DNA from: an uncultured Litorivicinus sp.
Lineage (GTDB): Bacteria > Pseudomonadota > Gammaproteobacteria > Pseudomonadales > Litorivicinaceae
Assembly (NCBI GenBank): GCA_902594275.1
Contig: CACJLQ010000005.1
Span: 1 to 63,314 of the forward strand
Direction: 5' to 3'
DNA length: 63,314 nt
Shown: positions 54,550-63,312 of the stretch, piece after piece
Layout: the number at the start of each line of letters is the position of its first letter
Position numbering within the stretch: the first letter of the stretch is position 1
Translations under genes and position numbers: made by a program
Notes under the pieces: model-generated
What the model saw: the letters and a program-made list of their open reading frames with translations, nothing else
Told to the model about the DNA's origin: nothing
Databases searched by the model: none

Positions 54550-54872
54550 CAAATCTCAGGAACCTTTACGGTTACCTCAAAAGAAGAATACCAGGCGGCT
54601 AAATCCTTGATCTGTGATTTACTAAGCCCCTGAGCCATAAGACTCATCCGGCGATCCTGACGCACTCCTTTTTTATAATCAACCAAGGCCTTTTCTATGT
54701 ATAACGAACTGAGGCCTGCCAAGTTCGGTGTTTCAGGATCTCTCGATAAGCCATCTTTCCCATGGCAAGCCGAACACTGTGCGGAGAGCGCTTTCCCATT
54801 AGAGATATCGGCAGCGTAAGATAGGGAACTCAAACAAAGGACCAAACAAGGTACTACCAACTTATACATCAT
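54549..54872 (-). CDS. Small cytochrome c
   Basis: 107 residues: signal peptide (MMYKLVVPCLVLCLSSLSYA) and one haem site, CSACHG (about residues 33-38), with the axial Met in DRRMSLMAQGLS. A class I cytochrome c, related to the c4/c553 group. Lying just after the quinoprotein gene, it is the natural electron acceptor from PQQ enzymes toward the terminal oxidase. GGAG lies before the ATG. Confidence 0.9.
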   Translation of the reverse strand: MMYKLVVPCLVLCLSSLSYAADISNGKALSAQCSACHGKDGLSRDPETPNLAGLSSLYIEKALVDYKKGVRQDRRMSLMAQGLSKSQIKDLAAWYSSFEVTVKVPEI

Positions 54873-54889
54873 CTTTACTCCATGACATA

Positions 54890-54914
54890 AAAAACCCCGG
54901 CGATGCCGGGGTTT
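54890..54914. terminator. Bidirectional-looking terminator after the quinoprotein gene
   Basis: AAAACCCCGGC-GAT-GCCGGGGTTTT is a perfect strong hairpin between the quinoprotein stop and the cytochrome ATG. On the minus strand it would stop most quinoprotein transcripts and so lower cytochrome expression, unless that gene has its own promoter. Confidence 0.85.
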
Positions 54915-54925
54915 TCTTGGTGTGA

Positions 54926-56176
54926 TTAACTACCTACGTATGAGATCTTATAGATCGCTCCGGCGTAGTCATCAGAAACGAGCATTGAGCCGTCTTTCAT
55001 CATAGTGATCGACATTGGACGTCCGTCGTACTCTTTGTTTTCATTCAACCAACCTTCAGCGAATGGCTCCATCTTGGCCTTGCCATCTTTGTCGATAAAC
55101 GTGACCATGACGCGGGCTCCGCAAGGCTCGGTCCGGTTCCAAGAACCGTGCTGCGCTGAGAAGATCGCGTTCTTGTACTTGGATGGGAACTGGTTCCCTG
55201 TGTAGAACGCCATACCCAAGTCAGCACAGTGAGCGGTTGTTTCGACCGCTGGATGAACGATACCAGCTGGCGGAATATCTTTATCATAGCCTTCGTCTTT
55301 GACTCGGGTTTTACCGCCACCAAACCATGGATGGCCGAAGTGCTGACCAGCTTTAGTCTGACGGTTCAGCTCGCCTGGTGGGATATCGTCACCCATACCG
55401 TCGACCTGGTTGTCAGTCCACCATAGCTCCCCTGTCACAGGATGGAAGTCCTGACCGACCGAGTTACGAACACCATATGTGTAGACCTCACGGTTCTTAC
55501 CATCACGGTCCATACGGATGATGCCACCGATGCCTGTCTTCTTGTAAAGATCCATCTTGGCGCGTGGCGCAACGTTATATGGCTGGCCTAGTGAGATATA
55601 AAGCTTGTTGTCAGGTCCGATATCCACAACCCGCGCAGTGTGGTTGTAGCTCTCTTCACCCTCTGGGATCAACTCACCCTTTGGCACTACATCAACCGCA
55701 ACAACGTCTGGTCCCTCGTAGAAAAACTCCGCAGCAGGGAAAACACGGACATGGTTACGCTCTGCAATGTATAAGAAACCATCTTTTGAGAATTGGACAC
55801 CGTTTGGTACGTCGAACTCAAGAGAAGGAGCAAAGTCTTTGACTTCATCAGCGACGCCATTGCGATCGCGGTCCGATACCACCCAGACCTTATCCTTACG
55901 TGTGCCTACGAACAGAACTGTGCCCTGAGGCGCCATCGCCATGTCACGAGCGTCAGGAACAAGCGCATATAGCTCAATCTTAAAGCCCGCTGGCATCTTG
56001 ACGTTTTCGAGAACTTTACGGATGTTATCGGCTTTAGGGCCATCTTGGGCTATAAAGGTATGGTCACCCATACCCTTGCCCGAGGTGCCGAAAATGCCCA
56101 CATCGTTCTCTTTTGCCACTACTCCTGCAGCGAATGCCATGGCCGCCATCGAAGCTGCAATTTTTTTGAGTTTCAT
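54926..56176 (-). CDS. PQQ-type sorbosone/sugar dehydrogenase-like quinoprotein
   Basis: 416 residues with a signal peptide (MKLKKIAASMAAMAFAAGVV) and a six-bladed propeller of the glucose/sorbosone dehydrogenase superfamily: the start of the propeller GFKIELYALVPDARDMAMAP, the NHTARVVDIGPDNKLYISLG strand, the YGVRNSVGQDFHPVTGELWW loop, and HGSWNR near the end. Members oxidise sugars or aldehydes with PQQ in the periplasm. AAGGAG precedes the ATG. Proximity to pqqABCDE supports PQQ use; the actual substrate is open. Confidence 0.85.
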   Translation of the reverse strand: MKLKKIAASMAAMAFAAGVVAKENDVGIFGTSGKGMGDHTFIAQDGPKADNIRKVLENVKMPAGFKIELYALVPDARDMAMAPQGTVLFVGTRKDKVWVVSDRDRNGVADEVKDFAPSLEFDVPNGVQFSKDGFLYIAERNHVRVFPAAEFFYEGPDVVAVDVVPKGELIPEGEESYNHTARVVDIGPDNKLYISLGQPYNVAPRAKMDLYKKTGIGGIIRMDRDGKNREVYTYGVRNSVGQDFHPVTGELWWTDNQVDGMGDDIPPGELNRQTKAGQHFGHPWFGGGKTRVKDEGYDKDIPPAGIVHPAVETTAHCADLGMAFYTGNQFPSKYKNAIFSAQHGSWNRTEPCGARVMVTFIDKDGKAKMEPFAEGWLNENKEYDGRPMSITMMKDGSMLVSDDYAGAIYKISYVGS

Positions 56177-56518
56177 TATGAAAATCTCCTTATTTATTTA
56201 TTATAATAAATATCGCTGTGGTCGCCCATTGGACTGGGTAACCTCATCGATCCGCGCCTTCAGTACGCAGACCTATTTGTTATCCCAACCAAACATCTGT
56301 TACCAAGACAATATTGATCTTGCTCACAAATGTTTAACGCATACCGCAAATTGGCGTTTCAGATACCTTAGCGACAATGTCAGTTTAAGATCCTTGAAAA
56401 ATAGATGGGTAGTATCCCACTAATACTTAGCATCGGTGCTTAAGGTCTTCTTGATGATCCGAGTGAGTAATTTACCATATCGATCCGTGAGTAACGCAGA
56501 CACAAACAGGACGGCAAC
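56177..56518. other. Divergent promoter region, quinoprotein and propeller genes
   Basis: About 340 nt with no gene. It must contain the promoters of the minus-strand quinoprotein and the plus-strand propeller-to-pqq genes. AT-rich TTATTTATTTATTATAATAA lies just before the quinoprotein ribosome site. I see no clear operator. Confidence 0.5.
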
Positions 56519-57511
56519 TTGATCCAAAGGCAAAACAAAAATGATGGTATCGCACAAACTCTCGCATGCGTTTTCATTACCCTCATGAGCTTGGGCGCGA
56601 GCATTAATCTGGCCGCATTCGAAGCGATCATTACCAATGAACGATCCGGGGATGTCATTCATATTAGTGACGATGGATCAACCAACCACGTAACCAAACT
56701 CTGTAATCGCCCGCGTGGAATGACAAAAGGGATAGATAATTTTCAAGTCCTAATTGCGTGCTCCGATGACAACAAGGTAATTACATATAACACGAAAACT
56801 AGGGCCATCGAAGCCGAGATCACAAAAGTCACGGGCGCGATGAATCTTGCCTTCCACAAACCGACCGGACAGCTATTGGTCACGAATGAGGGCTCGTCCC
56901 GAGCATCAGTGTATGAACTAGAATCTGGTCGGTTAATTGCTGAGTTGCCAACTGGACTCGAGCCGGATGGTATAGCGATCACTGGTGACGGCAAGTTAAT
57001 TTTCGTCGCATCTGAGAATGCCGGCCTCGTCCATGTCTTCGATGGTGCGACCTATCAACCACTCGATGTCATACGAACCAATCTGCGCCCACGCCGGATC
57101 GCATTGTCGAACAATGAGCTTTGGGTATCGTCGGAGATGGGTAGCCGTGTTGAGATATTTGACGCTAAAACCCGCATAAAAAAAGGTAAGGTGATTTTTG
57201 CTCCCAAAGGCTTCCGTCCAGAACAAATGACTCCAGTCGACATTTTGTTTAATCCTAAAAGCAATGAGGCATACGTAGCACTGGGCAGCGCTAATCACGT
57301 CGCGATTGTCGACACCAAGACACTAGAAATTACAAAATATATTCTAGTCGGCAGGCGCGCCTGGGGACTCGGCTTATCACCCGACGCGCAAACCCTTATC
57401 GTATTAAACGGCCTCTCTGACGACTTTACGATGATTGACCTAAATACCAAACGCCCCATCCTAACCAAACGAGCAGGATTGATTCCACACTCGATAGAGG
57501 TATTCAAGTGA
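56519..57511 (+). CDS. Exported YVTN beta-propeller, PQQ-associated
   Basis: 330 residues. No ATG is in frame at the N-terminus; TTG 56519 is the only start giving a normal signal peptide (ending near INLAAFEA). The body is a repeat of about seven blades with patterns such as GKLIFVASENAGLVHVFDG and GLSPDAQTLIVLNGLSDD, as in propellers found next to PQQ-alcohol-dehydrogenase ABC genes. It overlaps the binding-protein gene by GTGA. It may scaffold or protect the quinoprotein complex; function is unknown. Confidence 0.8.
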   Translation: MIQRQNKNDGIAQTLACVFITLMSLGASINLAAFEAIITNERSGDVIHISDDGSTNHVTKLCNRPRGMTKGIDNFQVLIACSDDNKVITYNTKTRAIEAEITKVTGAMNLAFHKPTGQLLVTNEGSSRASVYELESGRLIAELPTGLEPDGIAITGDGKLIFVASENAGLVHVFDGATYQPLDVIRTNLRPRRIALSNNELWVSSEMGSRVEIFDAKTRIKKGKVIFAPKGFRPEQMTPVDILFNPKSNEAYVALGSANHVAIVDTKTLEITKYILVGRRAWGLGLSPDAQTLIVLNGLSDDFTMIDLNTKRPILTKRAGLIPHSIEVFK

Positions 57512-58695
57512 GTGTATTTCGGTTCTTGCCTATATTGTTTATCAGCTTCATTGCCCACGCTTCAGCCGCCACCTTCCATGTGGTCATCGTCACCGCCTCT
57601 GGGGCAGAGTCTGGCACCCGAGGCCAGAGCTTTGCCGGCATCCAAACCCGCGTCGAGCGACCCGTCCGACGCGGAGTGGAGCTCGCATTATTCGAATCAA
57701 CTACCAGTTTTGAGGCTTACGGAGTTGCTGCCGAATTAAAGATCATTGATTTGAATGATCAACAACCAATCGAGGCACAACTTGCGCAAATCCCGACAGA
57801 TGCTCTGGTCATTCTTGATTTACCGAAATCCGAATTTACGCAAGTTGCTAAAACGCTCAACGCATTGGAACGCATTACGATAAATGTGAGACATCCAGAC
57901 ACAGATCTCCGCGACCAGATGTGTTTACCGTCGCTTTACCATACGATCCCATCCGAGCGAATGTACTTCGACGCGCTCGGCCAATTCCTCATTTTTCGAG
58001 GGTGGCGAAAAGTACTGGTTGTTCACGGACCGTCAAAGCGTGACAAAGAACGGACAGAAATCTTGAAGAAAAGTCTCAAAAAATTTGGCGCTGAGATCTC
58101 GGATACACGCCAGTACACGCTATCGCACCACCCAGATGATCGTGATAAAAATAAACCGGAGTTCCTAACAGGCGGAGCGTCCTACGACGTCGTTGCAGTT
58201 ATCGATAGCGACAAAGATTTTGGCAGATACATCCAATATAGCACCAGACGTGCACGGCCGGTGGTTGGAGACGTTGGACTGACCCCTGTGGGCTGGCACC
58301 GGACCCTTGAGCGGTACGGTGCTCCACAATTGAACGAGCGATACCAAAAATTCGATCGAAGTAATCCTTTGACGTCCTATGAAGCAATGAGCGATGCGGA
58401 GTTTGCTGCCTGGAGCGCCATCAAATTAATCACTAACAGCCTCAGCGTTGCAGAAATGAACGGGGCAGTGCTACGCCCTCGGCAAATTTTAAAGCACCCT
58501 GACACACAGGTCGATCTCTACAAGGGAACACGTGGTTCGATCAGGGAGTGGAACCATCAGCTGAGGCAACCGATTCTGTTGGCGACAGGGGAGGCGGTAA
58601 TCGCAGTGGCGCCCATGCCCAAGTTTCTGCATCCGAAACATTACGTGGATACCCTCGGTCTTGATAAACCTGAATCACCCTGCCAACTTAACTGA
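57508..58695 (+). CDS. Periplasmic binding protein, PQQ-alcohol-dehydrogenase ABC type
   Basis: 395 residues, start GTG 57508 in the stop of the previous gene, signal peptide MSVFRFLPILFISFIAHASA. Two-lobed periplasmic binding fold like branched-chain amino acid binding proteins, with ILDLPKSEFTQVAKTLNALE and VVGDVGLTPVGWHRTLERYG in the hinge area. This subfamily occurs with the ABC-2 ATPase and permease and the propeller (all here) near quinoprotein alcohol dehydrogenases. Ligand unknown; an importer-like binding protein with exporter-like permease is odd. Confidence 0.82.
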   Translation: MSVFRFLPILFISFIAHASAATFHVVIVTASGAESGTRGQSFAGIQTRVERPVRRGVELALFESTTSFEAYGVAAELKIIDLNDQQPIEAQLAQIPTDALVILDLPKSEFTQVAKTLNALERITINVRHPDTDLRDQMCLPSLYHTIPSERMYFDALGQFLIFRGWRKVLVVHGPSKRDKERTEILKKSLKKFGAEISDTRQYTLSHHPDDRDKNKPEFLTGGASYDVVAVIDSDKDFGRYIQYSTRRARPVVGDVGLTPVGWHRTLERYGAPQLNERYQKFDRSNPLTSYEAMSDAEFAAWSAIKLITNSLSVAEMNGAVLRPRQILKHPDTQVDLYKGTRGSIREWNHQLRQPILLATGEAVIAVAPMPKFLHPKHYVDTLGLDKPESPCQLN

Positions 58696-58856
58696 GTAAT
58701 TGGTAGTAGAGTATTACTACCCATTGCTGGAACTCAGATGCTGTAATAAATCGTCAGTAGAATCGTCATAGCATCAAAGGTTGATACAGACGCCAAGCAT
58801 TTGTTTAATGTCAGCAGGTGCTTGACATCTAACTTTGAGTCTTGCACGGTAAGAGT

Positions 58857-58871
58857 ACTGACAGAGTCAGT
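58857..58871. promoter_or_regulatory. Palindrome before pqqA, possible operator
   Basis: ACTGAC-AGA-GTCAGT is a perfect 6-bp inverted repeat ending 34 nt before the pqqA ATG. A TTGACA-like -35 lies about 25 nt upstream of it (58823-58828). The place is right for a repressor or activator of pqq genes. Confidence 0.4.
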
Positions 58872-58905
58872 TTAGATAATAACAATGCTACTGGAGGTAG
58901 GAATC

Positions 58906-58995
58906 ATGTGGCAAAAACCAACAGCAATCGAAATGTCGTGCGGTTGTGAAATCAATATGTATGCTCCAGCAGAAGGCGATCGTCCTCTGTTCTGA
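58906..58995 (+). CDS. pqqA: PQQ precursor peptide PqqA, 29 residues
   Basis: Too short for routine gene calls. GGAGG lies 8-12 nt before ATG 58906. It starts MWQKPTAIEM and contains EINMY (residues 15-19), where Glu15 and Tyr19 are the two residues that PqqE links and that become PQQ. Two cysteines (12 and 14) directly precede the Glu, and a ten-residue tail follows the Tyr. Next come a hairpin and pqqB. Its product is bound by PqqD and modified by PqqE. Confidence 0.93.
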   Translation: MWQKPTAIEMSCGCEINMYAPAEGDRPLF

Positions 58996-59004
58996 GCTAT
59001 GCTA

Positions 59005-59024
59005 AGAGGGGCTTTTGCCCCTCT
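59005..59024 (+). terminator. Hairpin between pqqA and pqqB
   Basis: AGAGGGGC-TTTT-GCCCCTCT is a perfect 8-bp stem 9 nt after the pqqA stop. No T tract follows, so it is more likely a partial terminator or an RNA-stabilising stem that lets pqqA be made in excess of the other pqq genes. Confidence 0.7.
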
Positions 59025-59059
59025 GAGTTCCCACAGAAAAACAACAATAAGGGTCCCCC

Positions 59060-59965
59060 GTGGAATTAATCGTTCTTGGAGCTGCTGCTGGTGGCGGCCT
59101 TCCCCAGTGGAACTGCGCCGGCGGTCAAAGCATCCAAGTCTGGAATAAGACGAGATCACCTCAGTCGCAGGCAAGTGTCGCGATAGGGGGTGAACATGAT
59201 GGGTATGTGGTAATCAACGCGTCGCCAGATCTTCGACAGCAGATTCTTCAAACGCCCCAACTACACCCAAAATCGGACCATCCAAACGGTGTTCGCAACA
59301 CGCCAATCAAAGCGGTCATCGTGACCAATGCGGACGTTGATAACGTAGCTGGTCTACTGAATCTGCGAGAAAAGCAGCGATTTAGCATCTATGGTCCGAC
59401 CAAGGTACTGGAAATATTGCAAGAGAACTCAATTTTTGCAGTCCTGGATCCTGAATTTGTTACGCAGCGCCCATTGGAAACTACTGAAACGATCAGCCCG
59501 ATTCCAGGGGTCGAGATCGAGTTATTTACGGTGGCGGGAAAAGCACCTCTTTACTTAGAGGACTCTCTCGGAATTCAATCTGGAGACCTTGGGTTCACCA
59601 GCGGTATCGAAATCCGCACAGAGACCGGTAAGACGTTGGTGATTTCAAGTTGTGCACAAATCGATCAAAGATTGCGAGAACGAATCGAAACGGCAGACCA
59701 CCTACTTTTCGACGGCACCGTTTTCGAAGATGACGAGATGCCGCAACTTGGGCTCGGGGAAAAAACCGGAAGACGCATGGGTCACCTACCGATATCCGGG
59801 ACCGATGGGCCGATCGCCCAGCTCGCGCATTGCAGGCTAAAAACCAAGCGATTTTTCCATATTAACAACTCAAACCCTATTTGGGACGAACAATCCCTCG
59901 CTCATCGGACCATCCGGGATGCAGGCTGGGATATTTGTCATGACGGATTGGTATTTGAAATATGA
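59060..59965 (+). CDS. pqqB: PqqB, metallo-beta-lactamase-fold protein of PQQ synthesis
   Basis: 301 residues from GTG 59060. The N-terminus ELIVLGAAAGGGLPQWNC is diagnostic. TNADVDNVAGLLNLRE replaces the usual HxHxDH metal site, as in other PqqB. In known systems it hydroxylates the Glu-Tyr diamino acid intermediate. The stop overlaps pqqC (ATGA). Confidence 0.96.
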   Translation: MELIVLGAAAGGGLPQWNCAGGQSIQVWNKTRSPQSQASVAIGGEHDGYVVINASPDLRQQILQTPQLHPKSDHPNGVRNTPIKAVIVTNADVDNVAGLLNLREKQRFSIYGPTKVLEILQENSIFAVLDPEFVTQRPLETTETISPIPGVEIELFTVAGKAPLYLEDSLGIQSGDLGFTSGIEIRTETGKTLVISSCAQIDQRLRERIETADHLLFDGTVFEDDEMPQLGLGEKTGRRMGHLPISGTDGPIAQLAHCRLKTKRFFHINNSNPIWDEQSLAHRTIRDAGWDICHDGLVFEI

Positions 59966-60726
59966 CGACGAAACTTTCTCGCGATGAATTTGAGGCTCAG
60001 CTGCGAGCAATCGGCGAAGCTCAATATCACAACAATCATCCCTATCATCATCGGATGCATCAAGGGCAATGCTCAATTGACGAAATAAGGGCTTGGGCTC
60101 TCAATCGGTTTTGTTATCAACGCATCATCCCTGTGAAAGATGCATTAATCATGGCCCGTCTCAGTGAGACTGAGGATCGGCGTGAGTGGCGAGAACGCAT
60201 TGTTGATCATGACGGCGAGATTGATGATCACCCCGAGGGTGGCTTACGTCGCTGGCTGGCGCTGACAAGCCAACTGGGGTTTTCAAAAGAATACGTGATG
60301 TCGATGCAAGGTGCTCTTCCTGCGACCCAGTTTGCGTCCAATGCTTATCTGACGTTCGTCCAGGAACGCACTGTGCTCGAGGCTGTCGCGTCCTCACTAA
60401 CCGAATTGTTTTCGCCCAACATAATTGCCGAGCGCGTTCAGGGAATGCTCCAGAATTACGATTTCATTACTGAAGAAAGTCTCACCTATTTTTCATATCG
60501 AAAGGCCCAAGCAAACCGAGACTCCAACTGGGCTCTCGATTTTATCAACCGGACCGCTGAGACTCGGGAGGATCAAAAACGTTGCCTCGATGCACTAAAA
60601 TTCAAGTGCAGCATGCTATGGGCGATGCTCGATGCACTCGCATCAGCCTATCACCTAGGGGGGACTATCCCACCTGGTGCCTGGGATCCTCAGACAAAAA
60701 TCGGACTGCTGGATAAAACCGCATGA
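59962..60726 (+). CDS. pqqC: PqqC, pyrroloquinoline-quinone synthase
   Basis: 254 residues, cofactorless oxidase that performs the final ring closure and eight-electron oxidation to PQQ. Family sequence includes YHNNHPYHHRMHQGQC (about 19-34), NRFCYQRIIPVKDA (about 48-61) and the C-terminal RCLDALKFKCSMLWAMLDAL. Active-site histidines and Arg appear intact. Coupled to pqqB and pqqD by overlaps. Confidence 0.97.
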   Translation: MTTKLSRDEFEAQLRAIGEAQYHNNHPYHHRMHQGQCSIDEIRAWALNRFCYQRIIPVKDALIMARLSETEDRREWRERIVDHDGEIDDHPEGGLRRWLALTSQLGFSKEYVMSMQGALPATQFASNAYLTFVQERTVLEAVASSLTELFSPNIIAERVQGMLQNYDFITEESLTYFSYRKAQANRDSNWALDFINRTAETREDQKRCLDALKFKCSMLWAMLDALASAYHLGGTIPPGAWDPQTKIGLLDKTA

Positions 60727-61007
60727 CGGTCGATCTGATCCCACCCTCTGTGACGCCCCAATTTGATCATGGCGTACGCCTAAAGCACGACAAAGTACGC
60801 GAGCGCTACGTAGTACTGGGCCCTGAGATCCTCATTGAATTAAACCAAACCGGCACTGCGATTATGAGTGAGATCGATGGCCAATCAACGATTACAGACA
60901 TCATTTCTCGACTCGCGGCACGGTTTGAAGTGAACCCCAATGACATCACACAGGACGTAATAGAGTTTTGTACATCGATGGTGATGAGACAGGTTTTGCG
61001 GATATGA
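60723..61007 (+). CDS. pqqD: PqqD, PqqA-binding chaperone
   Basis: 94 residues. The family pattern RLKHDKVRERYVVLGPEILIE (split over residues 18-38), LNQTGTAIMSEIDGQSTITDI and the C-terminal helix are present. It holds PqqA and presents it to PqqE. ATG 60723 overlaps the pqqC stop; the stop overlaps the pqqE start (ATGA at 61004). Confidence 0.95.
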   Translation: MTVDLIPPSVTPQFDHGVRLKHDKVRERYVVLGPEILIELNQTGTAIMSEIDGQSTITDIISRLAARFEVNPNDITQDVIEFCTSMVMRQVLRI

Positions 61008-62104
61008 ATCAGATGACAATTCCGGCGCCACAAGTATTACTGGCCGAAGTGACCCACCGATGTCCGCTGCAGTGCCCGTATTGCTCGAATCCAACTGAAC
61101 TGATCAAGAAAGATAGAGAGATCTCGACCACAGATTGGGGTCGAGTATTCGCCGAAGCAGCCGACCTTGGGGTACTTCAGGTCAGCATTTCTGGTGGTGA
61201 GCCCGCAGCGCGCCGAGACTTGACTGAGCTCATTAGGGCAGCACGAGATGCAGATCTTTACGTTAATCTCATTACCTCTGGTATCGGGCTAACGCAAGGT
61301 CGTCTGGATGATCTGGTTGAGGCTGGCTGCGATCACATTCAACTGTCCTTGCAAGATGTCGATTCTGACGGCGCAAAACTCATCAGCAACATGGATAAGA
61401 GTCTCGAACGAAAGCTCGATTTTGCGCGCTGGGTACGCGAACGATCGGTGCCCCTGACTGTCAATGCGGTGATGCACCGGCTAAACCTTGACCGGCTTCC
61501 GGAGACCATTGAACTGGCGTTGGAACTGGGAGCGAGACGGCTTGAAGTAGCCAACGTGCAATACCACGGGTGGGCGGCGCTGAATAAAAAGGTCTTGATG
61601 CCAACACAGGAGCAATCGTCTCGAACAAATCAGATTGTGGCCGAAGCAAGAGAGTCGTTACATGGGCGGCTCCTGATTGATTATGTGCCGGTCGATCATT
61701 ACGCCGAGTACCCAAAGGCCTGTATGAACGGATGGGGGCGCGTTGCGTTGATTGTGGCACCGAACGGATCTGTTCTCCCCTGCCACAACGCGACCACGCT
61801 TGAGCACCTCTCTTTCCCAAATGTAAGAGATCAATCATTGAGCACCATCTGGTATGAGTCTCCCGCATTTAATGCTTATCGCGGTGATTCCTGGATGCCT
61901 GAGATCTGCAGGTCCTGTGACCGAAAAGAGATTGACTTCGGAGGGTGCCGTTGTCAGGCACTTGCAATACTCGGTGATGCGTCGGCAGCTGATCCCGTCT
62001 GTTCGCGAGCTCATCCGCACTCACTGGTGATTGCAACGGACGAAACTCCTAAAGTTGGCGAAGTCGAAACGAGTAAGCAAATCACCTATCGGCCCAACAG
62101 TTGA
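61004..62104 (+). CDS. pqqE: PqqE, radical SAM PqqA cross-linking enzyme
   Basis: Start 61004 (ATGA with the pqqD stop) is favoured over an in-frame ATG 36 nt earlier inside pqqD. 366 residues. CPLQCPYCSNP (about residues 20-30) is the radical SAM CxxxCxxC cluster; ISGGEPAARRDL follows, and the C-terminal SPASM-like cysteines are in CMNGWGR, LPCHNA and CRSCDRKEIDFGGCRC. It joins Glu15 and Tyr19 of PqqA. PqqF/PqqG proteases are not in the window. Confidence 0.97.
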   Translation: MNQMTIPAPQVLLAEVTHRCPLQCPYCSNPTELIKKDREISTTDWGRVFAEAADLGVLQVSISGGEPAARRDLTELIRAARDADLYVNLITSGIGLTQGRLDDLVEAGCDHIQLSLQDVDSDGAKLISNMDKSLERKLDFARWVRERSVPLTVNAVMHRLNLDRLPETIELALELGARRLEVANVQYHGWAALNKKVLMPTQEQSSRTNQIVAEARESLHGRLLIDYVPVDHYAEYPKACMNGWGRVALIVAPNGSVLPCHNATTLEHLSFPNVRDQSLSTIWYESPAFNAYRGDSWMPEICRSCDRKEIDFGGCRCQALAILGDASAADPVCSRAHPHSLVIATDETPKVGEVETSKQITYRPNS

Positions 62105-62169
62105 TGCCTCCCCAAAAAATCATCCGATTGGCTCGGACTGCGCGTCAATCGGCCGAGATCTTCGCACGT

Positions 62170-62754
62170 TTAATCAGGCCCGAGCTCATTTGATGGTGTG
62201 GACCTGAGTATCTCGGCAGGCCGACCAGCAAGTTGGTAGTACGACGGCTCGAGGTCCTTAAAATCGATCGGGTTATGTGTCACCACGAGAATAGGAATTG
62301 AGGATTCTCGAGTCGCAACCTGGATATTGGTAATCAGCCGTTCAATATTTTCAGGATCAAGCGATGCTGAAGGCTCATCGAGGAGCAATAAGCCTGGTTT
62401 CGCTAAAATTCCTCGAATGATCGAGATCCTTCGTTGCATACCGAGAGAGAGCTGGCCAGGGCGGAGATCACCGACCCGCGGCAAATCAAATAGGTCGAGC
62501 CAATGCTTTTGAAGACTTTCTTCGCGACAAACAACTCGGAGATTATCTGTCACCGAAAGCCAAGGCAATAGGGTTGGCTCCTGGAAAACTAAGCGCGGAT
62601 TCAGGGACTGATTATGTCGGCAGATTCCTCTTAGTAAAGTTGTTTTCCCGACACCGGAGGGCCCACTGATTACCGATACCTCGGGATCCGCTGACAGCGC
62701 TCCAGAACGAATAATCAGTTGGTCACCAAACCAGCAATCAAGCCAACTGACCAT
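62170..62754 (-). CDS. ABC transporter ATPase, nitrate/sulfonate/taurine (NMT1) type
   Basis: ATG 62754 is chosen (MVSWLDCWFGDQLIIRSGAL), overlapping the permease end by 17 nt; 194 residues, short for the group (about 250). Walker A GPSGVGKTT and Walker B GLLLLDEPSASLD are intact; the signature is a variant LSLGMQRRISI. It pairs with the next permease. The binding protein lies beyond the window or could be the ThiY-like protein at 4815, but that is a guess. It converges with pqqE. Confidence 0.82.
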   Translation of the reverse strand: MVSWLDCWFGDQLIIRSGALSADPEVSVISGPSGVGKTTLLRGICRHNQSLNPRLVFQEPTLLPWLSVTDNLRVVCREESLQKHWLDLFDLPRVGDLRPGQLSLGMQRRISIIRGILAKPGLLLLDEPSASLDPENIERLITNIQVATRESSIPILVVTHNPIDFKDLEPSYYQLAGRPAEILRSTPSNELGPD

Positions 62755-63312
62755 CTTTCCGCCATCGCTGCACGTGCCGCTCCAAAGGCCTAACGGTAGT
62801 CCACTCAATGAGTTGCATCGCTATCATAAAACTCAACGCGTACGCCAATATCATATCGACTTCAAACAGTTGGAAATATAAATGAATCTGGAATCCGACG
62901 CCGGATGACCGACCAAGCAACTCAACGACCAGGATAATTTTCCAAGTAAGCGATAGCCCTGTTCTGAGGGCAGTAAACAAGAATGGTTCAAGTTGAGGGA
63001 TCCAGATCAAACGAACCCTTTGGATCCAAGATAACCGATAGATGGTAGCGAACTCGTCATACCTGCCCTCAAACTGCCTCACACCATCACGAACATTGGT
63101 CGCTATCAGAGGCGCCTTGTTAACAACCACAGCCAAAACTGCCGCCAACTCGCTCATCCCTAAACCAAGGTAACAGACGACAATAATCACTAGCGCAGGC
63201 ATGTTGAGAAATGTGTTGACCCACGGCCAAAACCAGCGATCAAGTCTATCTGATCGACCGAGGGCGGCCCCGATCGCCATACCTACGGTCCAAGCCACAC
63301 CGAACGCCACGA
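62738..63312 (-). CDS. ABC permease, SsuC/TauC/ThiX-type (N-terminus cut)
   Basis: Partial: the frame is open at the window edge, with 191 residues visible of about 250. The visible helices and NMPALVIIVVCYLGLGMSELAAV match binding-protein-dependent permeases of the sulfonate/nitrate/pyrimidine group; the EAA-like loop is FATIYRLSWIQRVRLIWIPQ. It works with the downstream ATPase. Confidence 0.82.
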   Translation of the reverse strand, partial: VAFGVAWTVGMAIGAALGRSDRLDRWFWPWVNTFLNMPALVIIVVCYLGLGMSELAAVLAVVVNKAPLIATNVRDGVRQFEGRYDEFATIYRLSWIQRVRLIWIPQLEPFLFTALRTGLSLTWKIILVVELLGRSSGVGFQIHLYFQLFEVDMILAYALSFMIAMQLIEWTTVRPLERHVQRWRKDGQLA

